A stretch of 64,000 nt of DNA, taken from CADEGL01 sp050180485 (lineage in GTDB: Bacteria > Pseudomonadota > Alphaproteobacteria > CADEGL01). The translations under genes and the position numbers were made by a program. The stretch is taken from assembly GCA_050180485.1 (NCBI GenBank), contig JBFXED010000009.1:49922-113921 (forward strand). The letters are read 5' to 3'. Of this stretch, positions 32,734 through 42,089 are shown piece by piece. The notes beneath the pieces are model-generated. The model had not been told where the DNA came from, made no database searches, and saw only the letters and a list, made by a program, of their open reading frames with translations. How positions within the stretch are numbered: the stretch's first letter is position 1; the number at the start of each line of letters is the position of its first letter.

Positions 32734-33881
32734 GCCTTGTCCTTGCTGGCCTTGATGGCGCGGGCGATCACCAAACGTTGGATCTCCGAGGTACCTTCAT
32801 AGATCTCGGTGATGCGCTGGTCGCGGTAATAGCGTTCGACGGGCGAGGGCTTCACATAGCCGAAGCCGCCCAGGGTCTGCACGGCGGCATCCACGGCCCG
32901 GTGCGCGGCTTCGCTGGCATAGAGCTTGGCCATCGCGCCGAGCGCGCCGATATCCTCGCCCGCGTCATAGGCGCGCGCGGCCTCGTAGGTCATCATCCGC
33001 GCGGCGCTCAACTCCGTCGCCACGTCGGCCAGGCGGAAGCCGATACCCTGATGATCGATGATGGCCTGCCCGAAGGTCTTGCGCTCCACCGCGTGGCGCA
33101 CGGCGGCTTCATAGGCCGCGATGCCGATGCCAACCGATTGTGCCGCGACCGTCACGCGCCCGACGGACAGCGTCTTGAGCGCCAGGCGGAGTCCGCGCCC
33201 TTCCGTGCCGACGATGGCGTTGTCCGTGACGGTCGTGTCGAGCTTGAGATTGCTGGTGAGCGTGCCGCGTAGGCCCATCTTGTCTTCGTAGAAGTCGATG
33301 ACGACGCCGGACTGCTCCTTGTCCACGAGGAACGCGGTCACGCCGCGCTCCTCGTCGGAGCGCGCGAAAACGATGTAATAGCGGGCCGCGCCGCCGTTAC
33401 CGAGCCAGCATTTCTCGCCGCGGATGCGCCAGCCGTCGCCCTCGCGCACCGCCGCAGTCTGGATCGCGGCGATGTCCGAACCAGCGCCGCGTTCCGAGAG
33501 CGCGAAGTTGACCGCAACACCTTCGCGCGCGAGGCCGCCGAGATAGATGCGCTTCTGAAGGTCGCTGCCTTCCAGAAGAATTGGGAACCCGCCGAGGGGC
33601 AGTGCTACGACGATGGCCGCGGTCGAGGCGCAGCCTTGCGCGACCTCGTCCACGACGGCGCATAAGGAGGTGAGGGTGGCGCCTTCGCCGCCGAACTGTT
33701 TAGGCACGAACATGCCCGCGATCTTGTGCCTCTGCAGAAGCTCGACGCTTTCGACCGGATAGCGTTGGTCGCGGTCCAGGATCGGCGCCAGGGGCGTGAA
33801 ATATTGCTCGGTCAGTTCGCGCGCCAGATCGCGCCAATAGGCGGCATCGGGGTCCAGGCGCGGTTTCCAGATGATGCTCAT
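32730..33881 (-). CDS. Acyl-CoA dehydrogenase
   Basis: The 383-residue flavoprotein has the full family layout: N-terminal helical domain, a central beta domain (ALSERGAGSDIAAIQT, GEKCWLGNGGAARYY), and a C-terminal helical domain with FGQAIIDHQGIGFRLAD. Glu362 in IYEGTSEIQRLVIAR is the expected catalytic base. It probably introduces a double bond into the acyl-CoA formed by the PaaK-like ligase, passing electrons to ETF. The ATG at 33881 begins two bases after the SDR stop. The upstream in-frame extension to 34109 is shadow sequence of the SDR. Confidence 0.9.
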   Translation of the reverse strand: MSIIWKPRLDPDAAYWRDLARELTEQYFTPLAPILDRDQRYPVESVELLQRHKIAGMFVPKQFGGEGATLTSLCAVVDEVAQGCASTAAIVVALPLGGFPILLEGSDLQKRIYLGGLAREGVAVNFALSERGAGSDIAAIQTAAVREGDGWRIRGEKCWLGNGGAARYYIVFARSDEERGVTAFLVDKEQSGVVIDFYEDKMGLRGTLTSNLKLDTTVTDNAIVGTEGRGLRLALKTLSVGRVTVAAQSVGIGIAAYEAAVRHAVERKTFGQAIIDHQGIGFRLADVATELSAARMMTYEAARAYDAGEDIGALGAMAKLYASEAAHRAVDAAVQTLGGFGYVKPSPVERYYRDQRITEIYEGTSEIQRLVIARAIKASKDKA

Positions 33882-33883
33882 GC

Positions 33884-34600
33884 TCAGGTCGGCGACAGGC
33901 CGATGGTGATGCCGCCATCCACATAGAGGACTTGGCCCGTGGTGAAGCCGGCCAAATCTTGGAGAAAATAGCCGCAGGCCGCGGCAATCTCTTCCGGCTC
34001 GCCCATGCGCCCAAGCGGGATCGAGGCCAGCGTGGCTTTGGTCGAAGGCGCGTCGGGCGGATTGCCCGCGCGGAACATCTCCGTCGCCGTTGGCCCGGGC
34101 GCCACACAATTGACGGTGATGCCATGCTCGGCAAGCTCCAATGCCCAGGTGCGCACGAAGCCCAGCAGCGCGGCCTTGGTTGCCGCATAGCCGCCGCGTC
34201 CGACCTTGCCGAGCGCCGCGCGGCTGCCGACCATGACGATGCGGCCGCGTTTCTTTTTCTTCATGGCGGGGATGACGGCCTGGGCCAGCACCAGCCCGAC
34301 GCGCAGATTGACCGTCAGCATCGCGTCCAGTTCGGCCAGGGTCGCGTCTTCCAGCCGCGCGATCTTGATGATGCCGGCATTGTGAACCAGGTGATCGATC
34401 GCATGGCGCGCGGCGATCGCATCCATGGCCTTCTTCGTAGCGTCGACGTCCGACAGATCGACCGCGTGGAACTCGCCGTTGAAGCCCGCATCGGGCTTCG
34501 TGCGCGCCAAGCCGATGACCTGGTGGCCTTGCTTCGTCAGATGGTCGGCCAGCGCGCGGCCAATGCCTTTGGATACGCCGGTGATGAGAGTGATCGGCAT
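33884..34600 (-). CDS. SDR-family oxidoreductase
   Basis: The 238-residue short-chain dehydrogenase has cofactor motif TGVSKGIG (7-14), NAG in HNAGIIKIARL, catalytic Ser in VMVGSRAA, and YAATK with the catalytic Tyr/Lys pair. A basic residue after the first strand (LARTKPD) suggests NADP preference, weakly. It lies two bases from both neighbours within the six-gene operon with the cyclase and acyl-CoA dehydrogenase. Substrate unknown; a hydroxyacyl or cyclic alcohol intermediate would fit. Confidence 0.88.
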   Translation of the reverse strand: MPITLITGVSKGIGRALADHLTKQGHQVIGLARTKPDAGFNGEFHAVDLSDVDATKKAMDAIAARHAIDHLVHNAGIIKIARLEDATLAELDAMLTVNLRVGLVLAQAVIPAMKKKKRGRIVMVGSRAALGKVGRGGYAATKAALLGFVRTWALELAEHGITVNCVAPGPTATEMFRAGNPPDAPSTKATLASIPLGRMGEPEEIAAACGYFLQDLAGFTTGQVLYVDGGITIGLSPT

Positions 34601-34602
34601 GG

Positions 34603-35640
34603 TTAGACCGTTGCGACAGGGGTGACAGGCGAACCGACGGCGCCGGGAAGGTTGAGTGGCGGCGCGGTCAGGAGGAAACGGTTGCGTCCGCGCTCGCGCA
34701 AGTAAGCGGCGAGGGGGCCGAGATGCCACAGCTCGCCCAGATGGACACCGAGCTTGAACAGGCAATGCTCATGCAGGGGCAGGGCGGCGCGTGCGCCCGA
34801 TGCGGGCTTGGCGGGATAGGCTTCGACCGCGAAATTGTCAGCGATCAGGCACGCCATGCCGCTGTCTGTGATCCACTTGAGTAGGTTCGGGTCGCGCCCA
34901 TCGAGCACGGTGCAGGCATGATGCAGCGCGTCGGTGTCGGTATTCGCCCCCATCTCCAGGATCACATCGTCGAACCCCGTATGGAGGCAGACCATGTCGC
35001 CCTTTTCGACGCCGGTCTTGTCCGCGTCGCAGACGCGCATGATGTCGTCGTAGCCGACCAGTTTGCGCGCGCGGCCGAAGCGGGCGTGCAGGTCGATCAT
35101 CACCCCGCGTCCCTGCGCGCCCGACTCCGCCATGTGCTCGATGCCAAGCGCCTTGGCGGATACGCCGGCGAAACGCTCCCAGCCCTTGGTGGGATCGTCT
35201 TTCGTCGGGTCGCGGATATCCGAACCCGCGCGCCAGCCGTTGTAGTAGACAGGCTCGGCCTTGCCGTCGCCGTCCGCGTCGAACTTCGCGCCCCAATGGG
35301 CGAAGCTGTCCCATTGAGTCGAGAACTGGGTGTGGATCAGCGCCACGTCGTCCGAGACGATGTCGTAGAACTCGGGATCGACGGAGGAGAGCGGGAAGTT
35401 GTAGCCCGCTTGGCCGTTGCGGATGGTGGCCGCGATGCGCGGCGCGTGGCGGGCAGGGTGGGGGCTCTTGCCCGGCCGGTCGAGCGGCAGGCTGAGCGAG
35501 AACACCTTGCCCTCCTTCACCTCGGCGATGCCGGCCTTGACGCGCTCGGGCGTCAGGAAGTTCAGGCGTCCCTTTTGATCGTCGGGTCCGAATTCGCCCC
35601 AGTTGGAACCGTCGGGGCGGCGCTTCCAACGCTCGGTCAT
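34603..35640 (-). CDS. Cyclase-family protein (kynurenine-formamidase-like metal hydrolase fold)
   Basis: The 345-residue protein of the cyclase family (PF04199 type) shows motif STQWDSFAHWG near 107-117. Most members have HxGTHxDxPxH; here Gln-Trp replaces the central His, the variant seen in the longer WD subgroup. Later blocks DGKAEPVYYNGWRAG, GRGVMIDLHARFG and CLIADNFAVEAYP fit that subgroup. Such enzymes hydrolyse amides, lactones or cyclic ketones using a divalent metal. It overlaps the upstream SDR by one base group (ATGA), so it is translationally coupled. A ring-opening step in the operon is inferred. Confidence 0.82.
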   Translation of the reverse strand: MTERWKRRPDGSNWGEFGPDDQKGRLNFLTPERVKAGIAEVKEGKVFSLSLPLDRPGKSPHPARHAPRIAATIRNGQAGYNFPLSSVDPEFYDIVSDDVALIHTQFSTQWDSFAHWGAKFDADGDGKAEPVYYNGWRAGSDIRDPTKDDPTKGWERFAGVSAKALGIEHMAESGAQGRGVMIDLHARFGRARKLVGYDDIMRVCDADKTGVEKGDMVCLHTGFDDVILEMGANTDTDALHHACTVLDGRDPNLLKWITDSGMACLIADNFAVEAYPAKPASGARAALPLHEHCLFKLGVHLGELWHLGPLAAYLRERGRNRFLLTAPPLNLPGAVGSPVTPVATV

Positions 35641-36380
35641 CAGCGCCCGCCGCCCACGTCCATGATCATGCCTGTGACGTAAGAGGCTTCACCCGAGCAG
35701 AGCCAGATGGCGGCGGTGGCGATCTCCATGGGATCGCCCACGCGTCCGAGCGGAACAGCGGTCTTGGCGCGCTCCATCAGTTTTTCTTTATCGTCGAAAA
35801 TCTCGGTCATGATCAGGCCGGGCCGGATGCAGGCGACGCGGATCCCGTCCGGCGCAACCTCGTTCGCGAGACCCATGGTGAATGCGTCGAGCGCGCCCTT
35901 GCTGGCCGTGTAGGGCATCTCGCCAACCAGCTTGTAATGGCCGGAGGCGCGCGAGGAGATGTTGACGATGACGCCACCCTTGCCGCCGCGCCGGGTCGAC
36001 ATGCGCCGGATCGCCTCGCGGGCGCACAGGAACGGCCCGAACACATTAACGGCGAAAATTTTTTGCAAGCCCTCGAGTTCGACCTCGGCCGTATCTCGGG
36101 CGGGCAGGTCGATGCCCGCGTTATTGACCAAGGCCGTCACGGGACCGAACGCCTTGTCGACTTCCTGGAACATCCGCACGATGTCGGCTTCCTTGCCGAC
36201 ATCGGCCTGAACCGCGATGGCCGAACCGCCGCCGTCGCGGATCTTGCGCGCGACCGCCTCGGCCTTTTCCTTGGCGCGGCTGTAGTTCACGCAGACCTTC
36301 CAGCCCCGCGCGCCGCCCAACTCCGCGATGGCGGCGCCGATGCCTCGGCCCGCACCCGTCACGACCAGAACGCCCGCCAT
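35640..36380 (-). CDS. SDR-family oxidoreductase
   Basis: The 246-residue short-chain dehydrogenase is the first gene of the six-gene minus-strand operon. Motifs: TGAGRGIG (9-16), NNAGIDLPARD, IVNISSRASG, and PYTASKGALDAF with catalytic Tyr and Lys. C-terminal GEASYVTGMIMDVGGGR is typical of FabG-like enzymes. ATG 36380 is chosen over an extension to 36452 because it starts the first beta strand. It is divergent from the amidase operon, with 91 bases between them holding the promoters for both directions. Confidence 0.88.
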   Translation of the reverse strand: MAGVLVVTGAGRGIGAAIAELGGARGWKVCVNYSRAKEKAEAVARKIRDGGGSAIAVQADVGKEADIVRMFQEVDKAFGPVTALVNNAGIDLPARDTAEVELEGLQKIFAVNVFGPFLCAREAIRRMSTRRGGKGGVIVNISSRASGHYKLVGEMPYTASKGALDAFTMGLANEVAPDGIRVACIRPGLIMTEIFDDKEKLMERAKTAVPLGRVGDPMEIATAAIWLCSGEASYVTGMIMDVGGGR

Positions 36381-36471
36381 GCTGCCTCCCCTCAACTTGG
36401 CCGTGCTCCATGATATGCCGACCAGCGCGGTTTCGGGTAGGCTCCAAGCCAAGGTTTCCGGGGGACAGCGT

Positions 36472-37911
36472 ATGACGGGATTCGCTGAATACGCGCGTTA
36501 TGACGCCGTCGGTCTAGCCGACCTGATTCGCCGCAAGCAGGTGAGTGCCGAAGAGGTGCTGGAGGCCGCGATCGCGCGGATCGAACGCCTCAATCCCAAG
36601 ATCAACGCAATCATCCGGCCGATGTTCGATCAGGCGCGCAAGCAAGTGGCGCGCGGCCTGCCCAAGGGGCCTCTGGCCGGCGCACCTTTCGCGATGAAGG
36701 ATCTCGGCGCGCTCTATGCCGGGGTGCCGACAGTGAATTGCAGCCGTCTTTGCGCCAACGACCCGCCCGCGGATCACAACAGCACGATCACCGAACGGCT
36801 TCTGGCCGCGGGGCTGGTGATCCTGGGCAAGACCGCCACGCCGGAAATGGGCTTGTGCATGACGACCGAGCCCGTCCTGTACGGTCCGACCCGCAACCCG
36901 TGGAACACGGATTACTCGGCCGGCGGCTCCTCGGGTGGTTCGGGCGCCGCCGTCTCGTCCTGCATGGTGCCGGCCGCCCACGGTTCCGACGGCGGCGGCT
37001 CGCTCCGCGTGCCGTCGTCGAACGGCGGGCTATTCGGCTACAAGCCGACGCGCGCCCGCACGCCGGCGGGCCCGGACGCGGGCGAGGGGTGGAGCGGCCT
37101 ATCTCTCGAGCATGCCGTCGCTCGCAGCGTACGCGACAGCGCGGCGATCCTAGACGCGACCCAAGGTTTCGCGCCGGGCGACCCGTACTGCGCACCGCAG
37201 CACGACCGGCCCTTTCTTTCCGAGATGGGCGTAGATCCGGGGCGGCTGCGCATCGCGCTCACCACCAAGGGCAAGCTGGGTGAGGCCATCGATCCCGAAT
37301 GCGTCCAGGCGGCGAAGAACGCGGCGCGCCTATGCGAATCCTTGGGGCATGAGGTTGTCGAGGCGGAACCCGATTACGACGCCGAAGCCGTCCGGTGGGC
37401 GCTCAAGGTCATCATCACCAGCAATATGACTAACTTGTTAGCCACGATTGGGCGCGCGCGGGGGCGCGCGGTCGATGCGGGCGAGGTCGAACGCGTGACG
37501 TGGCAGTGGGCCGAGGACGGCAAACGCATGACGGGCGCGGATTATGCCCGTGCTGTCCAGGTCCTGCACACGACCGGCCGCAAGCTGGCCTCGTTCTTCA
37601 GCAAGTTCGATGTGGCCCTGACGCCGACACTGGCATCGCCGCCCGTGAAGCTGGGCGTGGTGAACATGATGCGGAACGACCCCGAGGTGTTCTTCGACGA
37701 TTTGTTCGACCGGTTGCCCTTCACGCCGCTCTACAACGTGACCGGCGGGCCGGCCATGACGGTGCCGCTCCACTGGACGGCGTCCGGCATGCCCGTGGGC
37801 GTGCAGTTCGGCGGCGATTTCGGCGCCGACGTCACGCTTTTCCGGCTGGCGTCTCAGCTGGAAACGGCGCAGCCTTGGATCGGGCGTTTCCCCGCGACGA
37901 TGGCGGCATGA
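36472..37911 (+). CDS. Amidase (amidase-signature family)
   Basis: The 479-residue hydrolase has the Ser-cisSer-Lys triad: Lys76 in FAMKDLGALYAG, cis-Ser 153/154 in AGGSSGGSGAAVSSC, and nucleophile Ser177 in GSDGGGSLRVPSS. It is full length and cytoplasmic. It cleaves an amide to acid plus ammonia or amine. ATG 36472 follows GGGGGACAG and gives the usual family N-terminus. The DAO-type oxidoreductase begins seven bases after its stop, so a released amine or amino acid may be the oxidase substrate; this is inference. Confidence 0.9.
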   Translation: MTGFAEYARYDAVGLADLIRRKQVSAEEVLEAAIARIERLNPKINAIIRPMFDQARKQVARGLPKGPLAGAPFAMKDLGALYAGVPTVNCSRLCANDPPADHNSTITERLLAAGLVILGKTATPEMGLCMTTEPVLYGPTRNPWNTDYSAGGSSGGSGAAVSSCMVPAAHGSDGGGSLRVPSSNGGLFGYKPTRARTPAGPDAGEGWSGLSLEHAVARSVRDSAAILDATQGFAPGDPYCAPQHDRPFLSEMGVDPGRLRIALTTKGKLGEAIDPECVQAAKNAARLCESLGHEVVEAEPDYDAEAVRWALKVIITSNMTNLLATIGRARGRAVDAGEVERVTWQWAEDGKRMTGADYARAVQVLHTTGRKLASFFSKFDVALTPTLASPPVKLGVVNMMRNDPEVFFDDLFDRLPFTPLYNVTGGPAMTVPLHWTASGMPVGVQFGGDFGADVTLFRLASQLETAQPWIGRFPATMAA

Positions 37912-37918
37912 GGTTCGA

Positions 37919-39214
37919 ATGACCGACCCGTTCACACTCGGCGACGTGAAGCTCGATCCCTATTGGTGGGATCAGGCGCCGCGGCCGAAGCTTCCGGAAC
38001 TGGCTCTGCCCAAGCGCGTCGATGTGGCCGTGATCGGCGCGGGCTTCACGGGGTTGGGCGCGGCACTCACCCTCGCGCGCGCCGGGCGCGACGTACTGGT
38101 GTTCGACGCCGAAACCGCCGGCTGGGGCGCCTCGTCGCGCAACCAGGGCCATATCGGCCTGATCAAACGCGCCTTCGCCGATGTCGAGAAAGCCTATGGC
38201 AAGCCCAAGGCCATCGCGCTGGTGCGCGAGGGACAGGCGGCCATCGACCATGTGATCGACCTGATCGAGCGCGAGAAGATCGAGTGCTATCTGCGCAAGA
38301 ACGGCCGCTTCATCGCCGCACCCCGGCCCAGCCACTATGAATCTCTGGCGCGCGAACTGGAACTGCTCAAGCGCGAAATCGGCTTCGAGGCCGACATGGT
38401 GTCCAAGGCCGAGATGCACAAGGAGATGGCGTCCGAAGCCTATGCGGGCGGCGAAATCCGCCACCGCGAGGCGTGCCTGCATGGCGGCTTGTTCCACAAC
38501 GGCATGCTCGCGCGCGCTATGGGGGCAGGGGCGCGCATCGCCGCCGAGACGCGCGTCACGCGCATCGAGCGTGGCAAGGATGGCTTCACCATCCATACGG
38601 CGCGGGGTTCCGTCGCGACCAAGGACGTGTTCGTGGCGACCGACGCTCTGACTGGAAAGCTGGTGCCCTATCTGGCGCGGCGGATGATTCCGGTCAGCGC
38701 GGGCGGCATCGCGACCGAGCCTTTGCCGCCGGAGCGCGTCCGCGCCGTGATTCCGGGTCTGCGCGCCTGTATCGACACCTGGAAGCTGAGCAATTCGATC
38801 CGCCCGTCGCCCGATTTGACGCGCATCGTCTTCGGCGGCCGCCGCACCATGGTGGACAGCGACGCACGCACCTCCGGCCGCCGGCTCTACGCCAACATGC
38901 TGCGCCTGTTTCCCCAACTCGCGGGCGTTCGCATCACCCATAGCTGGCTGGGCAAGGTCGGCTACACGTTCCAGACCATGCCCCATATCGGCATGGTGGA
39001 CGGTATGCACTATGCCACCGGCTATTGCGGTTACGGTGTCGGCGTCGCGCCCTATCTCGGCCACAAGGTGGGCTTGCGCATTCTGCGGGCCAACGATTCC
39101 GCCACGGCCTACGACGATCTGCCGTTCCAGACCCGTCCGCTCTATTACGGTGACCCATGGTTCCTGCCGGCCAGCGTGGCCTGGTACCGGTACCAGGACT
39201 CCCGCGCGCGTTGA
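37919..39214 (+). CDS. FAD-dependent oxidoreductase, DAO/PuuB-like
   Basis: The 431-residue flavoprotein has an N-terminal WW-containing leader (LDPYWWDQAPRPKLPE), then the FAD motif VAVIGAGFTGLGAALTLARAG, and the GASSRNQGHIG block of the DAO/gamma-glutamylputrescine oxidase group. C-terminal GYCGYGVGVAPYLGHKVG closes the FAD site. It belongs to the same subgroup as three genes in the array at 53338-57323 by this leader. Likely oxidises a C-N bond of an amine or amino acid. It sits between an amidase and a VOC protein in one operon. Confidence 0.88.
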   Translation: MTDPFTLGDVKLDPYWWDQAPRPKLPELALPKRVDVAVIGAGFTGLGAALTLARAGRDVLVFDAETAGWGASSRNQGHIGLIKRAFADVEKAYGKPKAIALVREGQAAIDHVIDLIEREKIECYLRKNGRFIAAPRPSHYESLARELELLKREIGFEADMVSKAEMHKEMASEAYAGGEIRHREACLHGGLFHNGMLARAMGAGARIAAETRVTRIERGKDGFTIHTARGSVATKDVFVATDALTGKLVPYLARRMIPVSAGGIATEPLPPERVRAVIPGLRACIDTWKLSNSIRPSPDLTRIVFGGRRTMVDSDARTSGRRLYANMLRLFPQLAGVRITHSWLGKVGYTFQTMPHIGMVDGMHYATGYCGYGVGVAPYLGHKVGLRILRANDSATAYDDLPFQTRPLYYGDPWFLPASVAWYRYQDSRAR

Positions 39215-39262
39215 GCCGGAAGCCCGGTTGCCGGCAGCACGATCCGCGCCTATCTCACTCCC

Positions 39263-39622
39263 ATGGTCATTCAACTCGACCACATGATCGTCCCCGTCCG
39301 CGACAAGGAAGCCGCGGCCAAGTTCTTCGCCCGCATCTTCGGCTTGTCCTATGACGGGCCCATGGGACCGTTCGCGCCCGTCCGCGTCGGCAGCCTGACG
39401 CTGGACTTCGACAGCCACGACGATCCCGCCGTGCTGCACTATGCCTTCAAGGTGGATGACGCCACCTTCGATGCGATCTTCGGCCGGATCAAGGTAGAGG
39501 GGCTGCGCTATGGCAGCGGCCCATTTTCACTGGAAGATATGCGGGTCGGCGACCGGGACGGCGGGCGCGCGCTTTACTTCAAGGACCTGGACGGGCACAT
39601 CCTGGAAATCCTGACTAAGTGA
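39263..39622 (+). CDS. VOC-family (glyoxalase/bleomycin-resistance fold) protein
   Basis: The 119-residue single vicinal-oxygen-chelate domain has a likely metal His in LDHMIVPVRD near the N-terminus and Glu in DGHILEILTK near the C-terminus, the usual spacing for the family. Small cytoplasmic lyase, isomerase or dioxygenase are all possible. It follows the DAO-type gene by 48 bases and its last eight bases overlap the convergent chromate-transporter gene. Function not predictable. Confidence 0.85.
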   Translation: MVIQLDHMIVPVRDKEAAAKFFARIFGLSYDGPMGPFAPVRVGSLTLDFDSHDDPAVLHYAFKVDDATFDAIFGRIKVEGLRYGSGPFSLEDMRVGDRDGGRALYFKDLDGHILEILTK

Positions 39623-40835
39623 TCGGCAGGGCCAGCAGCGCGCCACCCGCCGCGCTGATCGCGACCACGGCCCATGGCGGCGTCCGCCACAGGAACAGCA
39701 GCAGGAAGGCAATGGCCGCCAGCACGAAATCGCCTGCGTTCCGAATACCCGCCGTCCACACCGGGTTGTAGAACGCGGCCAGCAACAAGCCGACGACCGC
39801 GGCGTTGACCCCGCGCAGCGCAGCCTGGGCGACGGGCCGGCGGCGTACATCCTCCCAGAAGGGCAACGCGCCCAACACCAGCAGGAAAGACGGCAGGAAC
39901 ACGGCGACCAGGCACAGGAGAGCGCCCGTCCAGCCGTTCGGTTGCGATCCCATGTTCGCGCCCAGGTAGGCTGCGAAAGTGGAGAGCGGCCCCGGAATCG
40001 CCTGCGCCGCCCCGTAGCCCGCCAAGAACGAATCGTTGCTCACCCAACCGGGGGATACGACCGATGCTTGCAGCAAAGGCAATATTACGTGACCGCCGCC
40101 GAAAATCAGTGCTCCTGCGCGATAGAACGCTTCGAACACGGCGAGCCCGTGGGACGGAACGGCGGCCAGAAGCAAAGGCGTCCCCGCCAACAACACGAAG
40201 AACAGCATGAGGAATGCAAATCCTGCCCGGCGCCCAATACGAAGCGGCAAGGAAGCGTGATCCGTCGGCATGGCGGGGCGCGGCAGGATGAAACCGCAGG
40301 CGGCACCGAGCAGGATTGCGCCGATCTGTCCCGCCGCGGTGGGAAACGCCAGGGCGATGCCAGCGGCGGCCACGGCCAAAGTGGCGCGCGGGCGGTCGGG
40401 CGCGAGCGTGCGTGCCATGCCCAGCACGGCCTGGGCCACGACCGCGACAGCCGCGACCTTCAAACCATGAATCCAACCGACGCTGGAAATGTCGCCGAGA
40501 GAGCCGACCCAGTAGGCGAACACGATCATCGCGACGGCGGACGGAAGCGTGAAGCCCATCCATGCGGCGAGCGCGCCGCCATAGCCCGCGCGCGTCAGGC
40601 CGATCGCAATGCCGACCTGGCTGGACGCGGGGCCGGGCAGGAACTGGCAGAGCGCCACCAGATCGGCATAGGCGCGGTCGTCGAGCCATTTTCGGCGCGT
40701 GACAATCTCCTCGCGGAAATACCCGAGATGAGCGATCGGCCCGCCGAACGAGGTGAGTCCCAGGCGAAGAAAAACCCGGAAGACCTCGAACCAGTGGCCG
40801 GTGTGGCGCGGCACTAGGGACCGGTCGCTTGTCAT
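39615..40835 (-). CDS. chrA: Chromate transporter (ChrA, two-domain)
   Basis: The 406-residue membrane protein has two homologous CHR halves. The first half shows LTSFGGPIAHLGYFREE and CQFLPGPASSQVGIAIG; the second shows ALIFGGGHVILPLLQ and GYGAAQAIPGPLSTFAAYLG. This is the long-chain ChrA type that exports chromate, possibly with a wider anion role in this class of bacteria. It is divergent from mtnA, with 150 bases between. No chrB-type regulator is nearby. Confidence 0.92.
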   Translation of the reverse strand: MTSDRSLVPRHTGHWFEVFRVFLRLGLTSFGGPIAHLGYFREEIVTRRKWLDDRAYADLVALCQFLPGPASSQVGIAIGLTRAGYGGALAAWMGFTLPSAVAMIVFAYWVGSLGDISSVGWIHGLKVAAVAVVAQAVLGMARTLAPDRPRATLAVAAAGIALAFPTAAGQIGAILLGAACGFILPRPAMPTDHASLPLRIGRRAGFAFLMLFFVLLAGTPLLLAAVPSHGLAVFEAFYRAGALIFGGGHVILPLLQASVVSPGWVSNDSFLAGYGAAQAIPGPLSTFAAYLGANMGSQPNGWTGALLCLVAVFLPSFLLVLGALPFWEDVRRRPVAQAALRGVNAAVVGLLLAAFYNPVWTAGIRNAGDFVLAAIAFLLLFLWRTPPWAVVAISAAGGALLALPIT

Positions 40836-40985
40836 GGTCTTTTTGAATGTGGTTCGGCAGACCGATTCATAATTCCTTCATCATGACACTTTGACGCGGC
40901 TCCGCAGCGATTCGGTGCACGCGAGGTCTATTGAAATTGATCTAAAAACACCTAAGGTCCAAGCGTTTCGCGGAGGAGACGGCGC

Positions 40986-42077
40986 GTGAAGATCGACGGC
41001 AAACCCTATCGTACGATCTGGGTGGCGAACGACGGCTGGACAGTCGAGATCATCGACCAGACGCTGTTGCCGCACCGGTTCGAGACCTTGCGCCTGACCA
41101 CGGCCGATCAGGCCGCCCACGCCATCAAGTCCATGCAGGTGCGCGGCGCGCCCCTGATTGGTGCGACGGCGGCCTACGGCATTGCGCTCGCCATGCGTGC
41201 CGATGCGTCCGATGAGGCGCTGGAAAGGGCGCATGCCATGCTGCTAGCGACGCGCCCCACGGCCATCAATCTGCGCTGGGCGCTGGACGATATGCGCGCG
41301 CATCTGCGCAACCGCAAGCGCGAGGAGCGGGTTGCCGCCGCCTATGCCCGCGCGGCCGAGATCTGCGACGAGGATGTCGCCACCAACGAAGCCATCGGCC
41401 GGCATGGGTTGGCGCTGATCGAGAAAGCGGCTAGCGGCAAGAAGGGCCCGGTCAACATCCTGACTCACTGCAACGCGGGCTGGCTGGCTTGCGTCGACTG
41501 GGGCACCGCCCTGGCGCCGATCTACATGGCCCATGACAAGGGAATCAAACTTCATGTCTGGGTCGATGAAACGCGGCCGCGCAATCAGGGTGCCTCGCTG
41601 ACCGCGTGGGAGCTGGGTCGGCACGGCGTGACCCACAAGGTGATCGTGGACAACGCGGGCGGGCATCTGATGCAGCACGGGCTGGTCGATCTGTGCATCG
41701 TCGGCACCGACCGCACGACGCGCAACGGCGATGTCTGCAACAAGATCGGCACCTATCTGAAGGCGCTGGCCGCCCACGATAACGGCGTGCCGTTCTATGT
41801 CGCGCTGCCGCACTCGACCATCGACTGGACGCTCGCCAGCGGCAAGGACATCCCGATCGAGGAGCGCGACCCGGCGGAGGTGACGGCCATCCAAGGCCGC
41901 ATGAAGGACGGCGCGATCACGACAGTTTCCCTGACGCCGGAAGCCAGCGACGCGGCCAATTACGGCTTCGACGTCACGCCCGCGCGGTTGGTAACCGCGC
42001 TGGTGACGGAACGGGGCTCTTGCCCTGCCTCGGAAGAGGGGCTGTTATCGCTCTATCCGGAACGAAGGAAGGCTTAA
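40986..42077 (+). CDS. mtnA: S-methyl-5-thioribose-1-phosphate isomerase (MtnA)
   Basis: The 363-residue isomerase converts an aldose-1-phosphate to the ketose form, normally 5-methylthioribose-1-phosphate to the ribulose form in methionine salvage. Catalytic Cys162 in LTHCNAGWLA and Asp242 in GTDRTTRNGDVCNKIG align with Cys160/Asp240 of the Bacillus enzyme. MQVRGAPLIGATAAYG is the phosphate-binding block. Start is GTG, with GGAGGAG about nine bases upstream. No other methionine-salvage gene (mtnP, mtnK, mtnB/C/D) is in the window. An SDR follows 12 bases later, so the pair could act on a related 5-deoxysugar. Confidence 0.92.
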   Translation: MKIDGKPYRTIWVANDGWTVEIIDQTLLPHRFETLRLTTADQAAHAIKSMQVRGAPLIGATAAYGIALAMRADASDEALERAHAMLLATRPTAINLRWALDDMRAHLRNRKREERVAAAYARAAEICDEDVATNEAIGRHGLALIEKAASGKKGPVNILTHCNAGWLACVDWGTALAPIYMAHDKGIKLHVWVDETRPRNQGASLTAWELGRHGVTHKVIVDNAGGHLMQHGLVDLCIVGTDRTTRNGDVCNKIGTYLKALAAHDNGVPFYVALPHSTIDWTLASGKDIPIEERDPAEVTAIQGRMKDGAITTVSLTPEASDAANYGFDVTPARLVTALVTERGSCPASEEGLLSLYPERRKA

Positions 42078-42089
42078 CGGGGACAAGCC

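Noticed and set aside
40836..40985. Possible SAM-type riboswitch or other leader RNA upstream of mtnA.
   Set aside because: The 150 bases show no convincing multi-stem fold or terminator; only an ordinary ribosome site before GTG 40986 is visible.
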